From assembly GCF_030704535.1 (NCBI RefSeq), contig NC_081815.1, positions 511,001 to 575,000 of the forward strand: a stretch of 64,000 bases of DNA. The letters are read 5' to 3'. The DNA comes from Vitis vinifera. Taxonomy: Eukaryota > Streptophyta > Magnoliopsida > Vitales > Vitaceae. Positions within the stretch are counted from its first letter, which is position 1. Every line of letters begins with the position of its first letter. A model generated the notes under the pieces. That model made no database searches. It was not told the origin of the DNA and saw only the letters and a program-made list of their open reading frames with translations. Below, in pieces: positions 11,514 through 22,270 of the stretch. A program made the translations under genes and the position numbers.

Positions 11514-13832
11514 ATGTGTATGCCTGAGAAAACGATGCATTTGGGCGCTGTGACGACGCTGCTGCTGGCGTCGCAGTTCATGATTTTCATCCCAGCCGTC
11601 GTCTCCGACAAAACCAAGCACATTCCCTCCGATACCTCCAAGCTAGACGCCTGGATCGCCACCAACATCCGGGAATACCGGCAGCGAATATGGGAGAGCA
11701 AAAAGGGCCTGCACTCATCTCTCGATCCTATACTCGTCGCCGCCGAGGCAGAAGTGAATGTGATCAAGGTCAGAAAAGATGGCACCGGCGATTTCAAGAC
11801 GATCACCGACGCTCTCAACAGCATCCCCAAGGGCAACCTCAAGCGCACCGTCATATGGATCGGCGGCGGCGAGTACTGGGAGAAGATCACCATTGATCGG
11901 TCCAAGCCGTTCATCACTTTGTACGGATCGACGGCTGATATGCCGTCGATAACGTACGACGGAACGGCGTTCAAGTACGGAACAGTCGACAGCGCCACCG
12001 TGGCGGTTGAGTCGGACTACTTCATGGCCGTTAATATTGCATTTGTGGTGCGGACGGTACTCTTCCTATATTCGTTTACACTCTTCCTTCATGCCTAACT
12101 TGCTTGTTTTCAATTTGGACCATGTTTTTTTATTATTTATTTATTTATGTTTTAACAGAGTTCCAACTTCCAACAGTTACCATCAACTCCCATTTTTATT
12201 TTGAAGTTTGAACTAATCCATTATTTAATACTGTATCTTTGAATGGCCGACCAAGGATTTTGAGTCTTTACCATGCTTTGAAAATCTTTTTGAATATGAA
12301 AAATAATTTTTTGAGCCTGTTCAAGTGTTTTGAAATAGAAAATTTGCTTTGTATTTTAAATAATTGAAGAATGTTTGTAAAAATAGTTTTTTTATGATTG
12401 AAAGTAAAATAAAATATAAAAATGGTTTATTAATAAATATGAGAATATGAATATATTCGTGAAAATAAAAACTAGCCCTTATTTGTAATATTTTCATTTT
12501 TATTTTTATTTTACTAATCTTGATGGATTTGGGTGGGTTTGTACTGCAAAAATAAGAATGAAAATAGGAAGAGAATAAATACTAGAAAAAAAAATCAAAA
12601 TGAAGATTTGATTTTTGTATTAATGAATGTTTTATTTATATTTCATTTCTAAAAAATAATCCAAACATATTAACAAATATCAATAGAATTGATTTTTTAT
12701 TCCTAAGCGATCCAAACATCTATGACAGTGATTTCAACGTGATAGTTCCTTTCTTACTATGATCAGCAAAAATTCATTTTGCACTAATTTCATCCATCCA
12801 CAACTGAAAAGGAGAAAAACAAAAGGAGGCAAAAAAGAAAAAGAAGAAGAAAGTTTTGACAAATAGATTCTAATAGGGACTGCACCATGATTGAGGGAGG
12901 AGGAGAGTTGAGGGTATAGGTGTGTGAAAATCAATTAATACTCTTGTGATATTAATTTCAGCTTTGAGGTGCTGACGATAATAATTTGTTTGATGTTATG
13001 GGCTATCAGAATTCAGCTCCTATGCCAGACGGAAAAAGGGTGGGAGCTCAGGCAGTGGCCATGAGGATCTCCGGCGACAAAGCAGCATTCCACAACTGCA
13101 TGTTCATAGGGTTTCAAGACACCCTTTGTGACGACAGGGGCAGACATTTCTTCAAGGACTGCCAAATCCAGGGCACCGTTGATTTCATCTTTGGGGACGG
13201 CAAATCACTCTACTTGGTACAATACCCTAAATCTACACACTACTAATCTCCATTATCAACATGATTTCAGGTGGTATTAGGACTGATTACATCTGGGATT
13301 TCAACGCAGAACACAATGATACAATCAGTTGCAAAGGGCGTGGGCGTGATCACAGCTCAGGCAAGGGAAAACGTGGCTGATACCAGCGGATTCGCCTTCG
13401 TCCACTGCAACATATCCGGCAGCGGAGACACTTATCTCGGCCGAGCATGGAGGTTGAGGCCCAGAGTGGTGTTTGCTTACACCTACATGGGCACTCTCAT
13501 CAACGGCGAAGGTTGGTCGGATAACTTGCATGCTGATCGTGACAAGTAAGAACCCACTTCTTTCCATCTAGTATATTCAACATTCTCAGAAAAGTTATTC
13601 ACAAATGTGATAGTATTACATGGGGAAAAAGCAATTGTTTTAATCTGATGGCGATGATTCAATTTGTAGGACTGTATACTATGGGGAGTACATGTGCGAA
13701 GGACCAGGAGCAACCCCGTCTGGCCGAGTTAAATTTGCGAAGTTACTGACTGGTGAAGAAGCAAAGCCCTTCTTGAGCATGACCTACATCAATGGCAACA
13801 AGTGGCTTCTGCCACCTCCCAATTATGTGTAG
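11514..13832 (+). CDS. PME: Pectin methylesterase without PMEI pro-domain (PPME1-like)
   Basis: I read four exons: 11514-12047, 13010-13216, 13310-13545 and 13670-13832. They have GT/AG borders and give 379 residues in one frame. Pectinesterases remove methyl esters from cell-wall homogalacturonan. A hydrophobic N-terminus (about residues 9-31) should be a signal peptide for export to the wall. There is no N-terminal inhibitor domain, so this is the pro-less class, and the sequence most resembles Arabidopsis PPME1. Catalytic landmarks are all present: GEYWE 119-123, Gln192 in GAQAVAM, Gln214-Asp215 in GFQDTL, Asp236 in DFIFG, and Arg292/Trp294 in LGRAW. It should therefore be active. The C-terminus KWLLPPP is typical of this subgroup. 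A TATA box lies about 60 bp upstream. Start: the first ATG; a second ATG two codons later is equally possible. The PPME1 group is often pollen-expressed, but nothing here proves that. Confidence 0.9.
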
Positions 13833-14944
13833 ATTGTGTCGCCAAAAACATGTTTTTTTTGCATATTAGTATCTAGTGTATTATAATAGGTTTCAGCATG
13901 CTAAAAGCCTAAATCTCGCTTGTTTTTTGGAATAGGCTTACAAGGTATCTTTGTTCATGATTTCGTGACTAGCCTGACAGAAGTTATATTACATTGTTCA
14001 TGGTGCCTCTGAATAGAATTAAGTTGGAAATGAAAAATTATCTACAATTCTGTAACAAGTACGAATGAAAGCTAATGGGTAATTGATCTATACAATGTAT
14101 GACAAGTTGGTTTAAGTTAAAACTATAACATCTTACTATTATTATACGGGCTGCACGTGGATTCAATGAAATTAAGGAGTTCAACCTTTTTAATATTTGA
14201 AAGAAAAGAGGTTGATCGACCTCCTTTCTTCTCTTATAATCTTTTTGCATAGAGTCTGTCTTCTCTAGCCTGTAAATTAAGATGGAAAATACTATAACAT
14301 ATGGCCATTATTATTTTACTAATGAACTGACTATCAATATGACAGAATCATGCCTTCCAAATCCCATAATAGCCCCCAAGCACAATTTCCCTCTAGGAGG
14401 AAGTTTAAGTTTGTTTGATAATGCTTTTAATAAATAATTTAAGATGAGAAGCATTTTCAAAATACTTTTAAAAAATTGAATAATTACCAATAATGTTTAT
14501 TTATTTATTTTATAACTACTCGATAAATAATTTAAAAAAAAATATTTGATGAGAAAGCACTTTCACTGAAAGTGCATAAAAAACACCCTCCGCTGGTAAG
14601 TGCAACCTTATAAGAGTCAGACATGGATCCAACGCAAACGTCTAGGAGACCCTTTGAGAGAGAGAAAAAAAAAAACAAAAAAAAAACGAGGCATTAATGA
14701 TGGTTTAAAAGCTAAAAGGCCATGCATTGTCTTCAGTTTCCCTTTTGTCTCTTTCTTGGAAACGACGTGGATTTTTGGGGTTAGATTGGGAGTTTAAGAC
14801 CAAAATAATTTATTTGTAAAAAAAAAATGATGTATCCATTTTAAAATATTTGTCAAAGTAGTCTTCTTTATCCATGTAAACATCCACATGGATTTTAAAT
14901 GTAAAAAACCATTGTTGGTGACTGTAATTTTAAAACTTACAGAA

Positions 14945-15110
14945 ATTTCCTTAAAACCACATTTATAAACTGTGATTTTACAATTTCTCTTAGAATTACA
15001 GATACTAACTGTAGTTTTAAAAGAAGTATCCTTAAAACCACAGTTACAAACTATGGTTTTACAATTTCCCTTAAAATCACAGTTAGTAACTGTGATTTTA
15101 CAATTATTTT
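14945..15110. repeat. Short interrupted repeats with internal dyads
   Basis: The motif 'ccttaaaaccacagttacaa' and its partial inverse 'gtaactgtgattttacaatt' alternate several times, so the stretch can fold into hairpins. There are two main units of about 80 bp, at about 14951-15030 and 15030-15110. Its origin is unclear; a decayed MITE is possible. Confidence 0.55.
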
Positions 15111-15285
15111 CAATTCGTATCTATTTTAATGGTGTTGTAATTTTAATATTATTTTTAAAATATTTTTTTATCAAAATTACAATTATGTTGTAATTTTCAC
15201 AAATATTTTTAAGGGGAACTCATGTGTAAAAAAGTATGGGATTTTAAAACTTCGCTTTTCACAAATTTTTTCGTTACGACTGTTT

Positions 15286-15288
<3 letters not shown>

Positions 15289-15349
<61 letters not shown>
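15289..15349. repeat. (AT)n microsatellite
   Basis: An uninterrupted run of AT dinucleotides about 60 bp long. It is likely to vary in length between individuals. Confidence 0.95.
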
Positions 15350-15351
<2 letters not shown>

Positions 15352-15620
15352 CTTTATTTTTCATATTTTCTTTGAAAATTTGAGAAAATAATTTGGTTTA
15401 CATGCATTCTCATAAAAATTTATATATTTATGGTAAATAAAATATTTATTTGTTTTACAAATATTTTCACATATGAACTAAAGAAAATTATTTATTCATA
15501 TTATTTTAAAATTTTAAAATAACTAAAGAAATTGTTTATATTATTTTAAAATTTTATATTTTCATATGAAAATTAATGCCAATGATTATGATTTTAGGTT
15601 ATTTATTATTAAGTATGATT

Positions 15621-15850
15621 TGAATGTGAGATATCCGGGTGGAATGTCGGCGGAGAAGAATTCCGGATGTGAGATGCCCGGGTGGAATGTTGGCGGAGAA
15701 GAATTCCAGATGTGAGATACCCAGGTGGAATGTCGGCGGAGAAGAATTCCGGATGTGAGACATTCGGATAAGATAGAACGTTGGCCGAACAGAATTCCGG
15801 ATGTGAGACATCAGGGTGGAATGAGTGAGATTTCCATCCGAGTGGAATGA
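15621..15850. repeat. 43-bp minisatellite, four to five copies
   Basis: A unit containing gtgagat, then ccgggtggaatg, then ggcggagaagaattcc recurs with its gtgag anchor at 15626, 15669, 15712 and 15755, exactly 43 bp apart. A diverged copy starts at 15803. The GC content is clearly above the surroundings, so the array stands out from the AT-rich flanks. Confidence 0.9.
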
Positions 15851-15879
15851 GCTATGTCCGACACAATATACACATAATT

Positions 15880-16280
15880 TTTAATTTTTTATTAAAAAAA
15901 GGAAAATAAACAAGTGGATTATGATTAATTTTTTATTTTTTATTTAAAAAAGGAAAACAAACAAGTGGATTCTTAATTTTTTATTAAAAAAAGGAAAATA
16001 AACAAATGGATTATGATTAATTTTTTATTTTTTATTTAAAAAAGGAAAACAAATAAGTGGATTTTTAATTTTTTTATTAAAAAAAGGAAAATAAACAAGT
16101 GGATTTTTAATTTATTTTTTATTTTTTATTTAAAAAAGGAAAACAAACAAATGGATTTTTAATTTTTTTATTAAAAAAAGGAAAATAAACAAGTGAATTT
16201 TTAATTTTTTATTCAAAAAAGGAAAATAAACTAGTGGATTTTTAATTTTTTTATTAAAAAAGGAAAATAAACAAGTTAGT
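15880..16280. repeat. AT-rich tandem array with alternating unit lengths
   Basis: The anchor ggaaaa recurs at 15901, 15952, 15993, 16044, 16086, 16138, 16180, 16221 and 16262. The steps are 51, 41, 51, 42, 52, 42, 41 and 41 bp. The long and short units differ by an extra attttttatttt block and by ggaaaac versus ggaaaat. The array therefore has a higher-order unit of about 93 bp repeated three times, followed by short units only. Confidence 0.85.
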
Positions 16281-17777
16281 TAGAAAGCTAAGGAAAATGA
16301 GGGAAAAAAAAAACTTACCTAGTAGATGCTATTGGTGGGAGCCGTTGATGGTGGGAGCCCGACGGTGAGGAGAGATGGTGGGAGCCCCAGAGAAGAGAAA
16401 ATAATAATTAGAGTTTTTGTTGAATGATTTCGAATGAAAAAATTGAGTCTTCAGAGTAGTGGATTGCTAACGTGGATTCAAAAGACTATTTTGACAAATA
16501 GTTTGAAAGTTGTATTAATTTGATTTTTTTTTTTTTTTTTAATAAACATTACTTTGGCTGCAAACTCTTAGATTGGGATTCGCAGCCGCCTCAGGTAAGA
16601 GAAGCTCTCATTCTCAACCATCCAACTCATATACTACGTATTGTCAATGTCCACAAACTTAAAACTCTCAACGTCTTATCCTCACCTCATCTCTCTCTCT
16701 CCTTCAATTCAACCGTTTGAAAAGACAAAGCTTTCACGTACCCTGTACCAATTGACCAGGAATCTGTTGATTTTTTATTCAAATTCTATGTGAACGTTAG
16801 GTGACTACTGACAACCATCAGCCACATGCCATATTTTTGTTGCATTGAAGGCGGTGATATATTAATAGTAAGTTGATTGTTAATATGGTGACCAAAACTA
16901 AAAAATAAAAAATAAAAAATAAAAATTGTTATAATTTTTGCTGTGACCCACATGTAGTCTCCATAAATAATCTATCATTAGTTCATAATATAATCTTTTC
17001 CTCAAGATTTTCTTGATCAGAGAATCATGTCTGCGGTGACGATCTGGGAATCATGCATGTGCGAGAGATATTTGCATATACCATCACCCAATCATGTTTC
17101 AGCCCAGAAATTCATATATTAAGGCTTTCTTAGCTAGCATAGCTCGCTAATGAGATTCGAAAATGAATGAAAATAATTAACAAACTTTTCCCTAATCTTA
17201 GCCAGTGCACCATAACTATAAACATTCTAAGAGGTTTTGGTCGAAGGCGCATATGATGAGATGATGCATGAAACTAGAACGAACCACATGACTTCACTTC
17301 ATCTCAAAACGCTATCAATTTGAAGGCAAGCTTCGGTTATTTAAGATTGAAAAAGAGTATTAGTAAAGCTGCAACATCCTCAAATGATGGATGCCATATA
17401 CCAACACAAAATAACAGAACACTTGCAGAACGTTATGAGGTGAAAACACATGTTAATAGACCCATCAATCAGAATCCCGACACAGAGGTTTTGAAATGTT
17501 AATGTGAAATAATCTGTGAATAATAAGTTTGCTCTGAATTCAATCAAACATTAGTTACAGCTCACATCCCAATAGAGATGAGAAGGGGCTAGCAATTACC
17601 CCTTCCCATCCTTAGTTACCCAATACAATTGAAATAAAGAACTAACCAAAAATTCCTATTGTTTGTCACTTTACCAGAGGAGAAGTTTGCACATCATATA
17701 TTCATACGAGGAGGCCTTGCTTTACACCCGAAAAAGAATTAGCTCCAAAATTTGAACCATTGAAAACCCCACTGCAC

Positions 17778-18730
17778 TTACTCTTCCAAGGTTAATGATC
17801 TTCCAGCTGCAAAATCACCAGGAGAAGTGGAGTTCAGTAAAGCAAATACAATAATGAAGAGGATTCTCCTGCATCTCATTCCAGTAATGGCAGATACATG
17901 TGACAGATAACAAATTAAGGGCATATTTTGAAGCAATTTCAGATTGGATTATTTTATTGTTTGTACTATTCATTCATTGCACTGCTTCAGACGTTTTTCT
18001 AAAGGAAAATATAATTTAAGCCAAACACTGGTTTTCAGAATACAAGATTACCCTTAAACTCCTGCCTCCCACCCTCAAACCGAGAAGGCAGTTTAGACGA
18101 CTGAACCCTCTTTCTGAAATAGCCCTCTATAACCTTCTCCAAAGACAATAATTTTTTACCAAGAATTCCTATTAGTAAGCCATTCAATGGAACTGGCTTC
18201 TAGACAGACCCCTCAAAATCATAAAATTTATTGGAGGAAAAAAAGAAAAGAAAAAACTTACATGTATTGTTTTCATCAGGTTGAGCCTCAGGATGGCTCT
18301 CCATGCACTTCATCAGGTACTTGAAGGTCTCAATCTCGCATGGGATTGTGAGCCCACCACTGTGATCAAATCCAAACTCCTCTTCCACCTTTTCCAACAG
18401 CACCTTGAACAGCGGGTGGGTAAGATAGCTGGTGGGAATGATGAACCTCCGAAGCTCTGACCCTACATAAACCGCCAAATACCCTTTGGGGACATCAGGT
18501 GGTGGTTCAGGGCTGTGGCAACCATCCTCATCTGAATCTGAGATAACATTTGAGTTCCTCAACCTCATATTAATTGCTGGTGAAATGCCCCCGGGCGTTT
18601 GATTGGGGTGGACACTATTATTTCCTTTTGGGCTGAGAGTGACTGATTGCCACTTCTGAAGGAATTCCTTCAACCGAACAATCTGCCTGATTCCGGTCAC
18701 CTTGTTACTCCCATTGTCCTCCATTGCCAT
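17778..18730 (-). CDS. SAUR: SAUR family protein with a coding-region intron
   Basis: Exon 1 is 18262-18730 and exon 2 only 29 nt, 17778-17806, with GT/AG borders. Together they give 165 residues ending SGRSLTLEE. The SAUR domain spans about 79-147: [20 protein letters not shown], then [20 protein letters not shown] and [19 protein letters not shown]. The N-terminal third is a basic/Ser linker ([15 protein letters not shown] near 14-28). SAURs act in auxin-regulated growth, many by inhibiting PP2C.D phosphatases. If the intron were read through, the frame would end in a run of Phe/Lys-rich residues unlike any SAUR. The spliced end, with its acidic LEE terminus, matches intron-containing SAURs I remember. 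A likely 5' leader exon lies upstream (19700-19800). Two in-frame Met codons (MAM) leave the start uncertain by two residues. Confidence 0.9.
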
Positions 18731-19699
18731 ATGCTTAGCAAAATAGTGATGAGAATTCCAGGGTCGAATTCAGAGCTTTTGATTCCAAGCAAATATGTCT
18801 CATCAGATCTTCTTCCACTATATGCAAGTAGAAAAAAAATTAGAATCTACAAGTACGAAAGAAAAGAATCAAGAGACAGCATCACGAACAAGACAATTTT
18901 CAGATTTATGATGTTGTAAGGTGTTCCGCCTTTCAGCACATGAAATCCACAGATTCCAACCAGAAGGTGCCGCAATTCCACCTCTTATAGCACAACAGAT
19001 ATGTATCTTGATGCGTGAGATTGGAAAATTCAATTCTTCCCTGTTATTTACAATTGAAAATATCACATTAGGAGAACCAAAGCTACCGGTGAAATATTCG
19101 AACAGAGTACGAAAATTCTCTTTCAAAGGTATGTTAAACAGGCTTATTTTCCCCCTTTTTTTCACCTTTCTTAAATTCCTTACAATTAACTTCGAATAAC
19201 CTGAACTAACTTCTCTTTTGTAAGCTATTTCAGCTGAACTTCCAAATCTACAACCAACTCTTTTCGCCGACCAAAACTCTCATTCAAATCTTGTCTGAAT
19301 TCGGACTAAAACAACCAGGAAATTTCAAATTTCTCTTTCAAAGCAATCTATTAAGTGATTAAGAATCGGTTAACTATCGAATTGTTTTGCATTGAGATCT
19401 CTAACAAAAATATTATTCCTTTTGCCCTAACATGGAGCTCCACACACCGATAACAGAATACGAGCCCTGTAGATCCCTCCAAGTTAGCAAACATGGGTAC
19501 AATTGTACAAAACACAACAAAAACACACACACACACAAAAGGTCAAACCAAATCATTAGGAAAAAAAAAGAGTTAGAAAATCTGGATGCGAATTCCACAC
19601 CGAGCAGAACAATCACACGAGTATGAAGATTCCAAATCAATCCAAAAAACTGAAAAACTAGCAAGAAAAAATTGTAGATATAGAGAGAGTTGGAAACCT

Positions 19700-19805
19700 T
19701 ATTGGAGGGAAGAGGAGACGTCAGATGAGAAGCGGAAGACCACAAGCCATTTGGAGCTTCGGAGGTGATGGAAGAGGGAGCTCTAGGGAGAGATTCACTA
19801 ATTCC
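19700..19805 (-). other. Possible 5' leader exon of the intron-containing SAUR gene
   Basis: On the minus strand this GC-richer stretch contains TCCCTCTTCCATCACC-like leader sequence and ends in a good donor (CCAATAAG followed by gtttcc at about 19700). A polypyrimidine-rich stretch follows. This would give a leader intron of about 0.9 kb before the ATG at 18730. The acceptor is not clear, so this is tentative. Confidence 0.35.
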
Positions 19806-20547
19806 TTAATCGAAAAAAAAAGAAGATAAATGACCCAAAGCCTTACTCCATATTTGATTTATACCTCCATTGAATACGCAGTGAATTTCTCTCTTTCCCA
19901 CTCCACAAGGCCCGACAGTTTCGGATTCCTTCTGGTTCCGACCAACCAAACAGCCGTTGAATGTAACAGAAATTATAATCACCAAAAAAAAAAAAAAATG
20001 CAAATTTTTGAAGAGAGAGATCTGTGGAAGAAGTCATACAAAATAGCCGCCGATAGGTTAGAGGCCGCACATGTCAGAAAAAGATTCGGTAGGCCCCGCT
20101 TTTCATTACACATTATAAACGAGGAAGACATTTTTGGATCATTTTCTAAATTCCTTAATAAAAGAAAATTATCCTGAATATATATTATATTTAAGAAAAA
20201 AAAACATTTTCTCAAACTCAAAATTTTAATCGTAAACATTTATATTAAAAAGGTTTTGTTTTTTAAATAATGTTTCAAGTATTTTCATATAATTCTTAAA
20301 AAATATGAAGAAAATTTGAAAATTTTTGCATTCTAAATAAACAAGTATAATAATTTTATGAAAGAATAAGGAAAAACTGTTTTTTGATAATATTTTAATC
20401 CTAAAAATGACTTAAATTTGTTTTTAAAACCTATTCTTGAAACCATTTTTAGAGTGATTTTTTTGAAAAACCATATTACATAAATAGTTAATTTTTTTAA
20501 ACCTATGTATTTTTTGCTTCATTTCCAAATTAATCTTTTTAAAAAAT

Positions 20548-20912
20548 TTAGGATTTGTTTAGTAACTGTTTTTGAAAATAATTATGAAAAACAAGTTTTG
20601 AAAATTGATATATAATGTTTTTATAGAATAAAAGTATGTTTGAATTTAACATGTTTTTAATATTTTTAAAATAATTTTTATATCTAGTATTTTATTTTTA
20701 ATCATTCTATATTGTATAATTTTTTAAAAATAACTTTTAAAAAACACATGAAAACAATAGAAAACATCTAAAAGTAATTATTTGAAAATATTTTGTTTTA
20801 TATTTTTAAGAACTAAAATAGAAAATAATTTATGTTTGTCAAACTTATTTTTCTGATTTTTTTTTTATTTTGAAATATAGAAATTTGTTATTGAAAATAG
20901 TTGCCAAATAGG
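20548..20912. repeat. MITE-like segment, imperfect terminal inverted repeats
   Basis: The left end reads tttagtaactgtttttgaaa and the right end, reverse-complemented, reads tttggcaactattttcaat. The interior is AT-rich and non-coding. A related pair of ends frames about 29050-29290. Exact ends are not resolved. Confidence 0.5.
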
Positions 20913-21346
20913 CCCTTATTATCTTTTTTTTTTTTTCTTTTTTGGTATTTAAGTAAATATATTTATAGTTTTTATAAGCTTAATAATTATGTATGAGAAA
21001 TCATAGAAATTCTTTAGGCACGTAGATAAAATAAATTCCATTTAAAATAATAATAATTCATCCTTCTAATTAATATAATTTTTTCCTTTTTCATTTTTAA
21101 AGAAGTGTATGAGGTCATATTTAAGTTGAAAAATCACTTATAAACTTTATTTTCATTACTAAAATACTTAAATACTTTCCTTATTATGGATGTTGGTTAG
21201 CTTCTTGAAGATTATTAATCTTTTTTTTTTATTTATAGTGAATAATATTTTCACTAAAAGACCCCAATTATTAGTTAGGAATATAATGGAAAAAAATAAT
21301 TAATCAAATTATGGAAAAAAAATTGATTCAACTCAATTAAAAGCGC

Positions 21347-21462
21347 GTTTGGGAGTGATTCTAGAAAACGCTTTTAACATTTTTAATAATTGAATGATAA
21401 AAATTTTCAAGTATTATAAATATTAAAAACGTTTCCCAAAATCACTAACAAACGAATTTTAA
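21347..21462. repeat. MITE-like palindrome
   Basis: The left end cgtttgggagtgattcta and the right end, reverse-complemented, cgtttgttagtgatttt form inverted repeats that continue inward over about 30 bp. It is a sister copy of the better-defined element at 21582-21699. A clear target duplication was not found. Confidence 0.55.
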
Positions 21463-21581
21463 AAGTTATTTTCACAATACTTTAAAATTTTGAAAAAGAG
21501 AAATTGATCAGCTTTTGTTATTTTCAAAACTACTTGTAACTTTTATAATCTCAAAATTTGTTTATAATGGTTTTAATTTAA

Positions 21582-21699
21582 AGTATGTTTAGTAGTAATT
21601 CTAGAAAATATTTTTGATCTCTTTAATACTTTAATGTTAAAAATTTTAAAGTGTTAAAAATGTTGAAAACGTTTTCTAAAATCATTATGAAACAAGCTC
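21582..21699. mobile_element. 118-bp MITE with 9-bp target duplication
   Basis: Inverted ends (left agtatgtttagtagtaatt; right reverse-complemented agagcttgtttcataatgat) enclose a near-palindromic core. It is flanked by the 9-bp direct repeat ttaatttaa at 21573-21581 and 21700-21708. A 9-bp duplication is typical of Mutator-like elements. The flanking repeat is low in complexity, so the assignment is moderate. Confidence 0.6.
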
Positions 21700-22044
21700 T
21701 TAATTTAATAAATGTTCCAATTAAAAAAGAAAATTATAAAATCCTTTGTTTGTAAAATTGAATTGAGAAAATGATGCAACGCTCTCCGTGTCCAATCTTG
21801 TTGCTTTCTCAGTCACGGTATTCTTGGGCCTATAAGGAGGGAATTGGGCTGATACGCGGGATGTACGAGGCCGGGCCGGGTTGGCTTGGGCAAAGGAAGT
21901 TGTAAAGGCCCTGCTTGGAAGAAGTTTGGATACTCAGCAGGATTTTATGTAGTCTATGGAAAACCCAAAATGCCCCTGTTCTCCTCCAAAATTGCTTCTC
22001 CGTATCGTATTCGTTTCCCACCCGTCTTCATATTCATTTTCAGG

Positions 22045-22157
22045 AAACCCTAATTTTCTGAAAATTCAAAATCCAAAGAACTGATTGTCTCTCTACGTTA
22101 GGTATTCTCGGAGTCTAATCAAGCTTTAGCTCCTTCCTCTTCAATCTTAAACCCTAA
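22045..22157 (+). promoter_or_regulatory. Two telo-box motifs at the ferredoxin gene start
   Basis: AAACCCTAA occurs at 22045-22053 and again at 22149-22157, in a CT-rich GC-richer stretch that looks like a transcription start region and leader. Telo-boxes are common near the starts of plant housekeeping and translation-related genes. This stretch probably begins the leader of the ferredoxin gene, followed by a leader intron. Possible donors are at 22102 and 22271. Confidence 0.5.
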
Positions 22158-22270
22158 TTTTTATTTATTTATTTATTTTTTCACACGCTCTCCGTCCGGC
22201 CCCGCGTTATCCCGAGAGCGAGAAAAGCCAAGGCGAAGGAGTGACTCAAATTTTCTGGCATCAAAGCAAG

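Larger units (their letters stand above)
13900..17770. other. Intergenic, repeat-rich, no supported gene
   Basis: This holds partly palindromic 'aaaaccacagttacaaact' repeats (14950-15110), an (AT)n microsatellite, a 43-bp minisatellite and an AT-rich tandem array, all listed separately. A 70-codon minus-strand frame at 15599-15811 only translates the minisatellite. Nothing else looks coding. Confidence 0.6.
19810..22020. other. Intergenic, MITE-rich, no supported gene
   Basis: This is AT-rich DNA holding at least three palindromic MITE-like segments at 20.55, 21.35 and 21.58 kb, listed separately. No frame here looks like a gene. Confidence 0.6.

Noticed and set aside
13271-13309. Earlier start of pectinesterase exon 3
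   Set aside because: An AG at 13270 is possible, but the added residues do not fit the family. The AG at 13309 gives LYL followed by NT, as in related enzymes.
15599-15811. 70-codon minus-strand frame with repeated SHIRNSSPPTF-like peptide
   Set aside because: It only translates the 43-bp minisatellite. Because 43 is not a multiple of three, the phase shifts each unit, so a coding role is unlikely.
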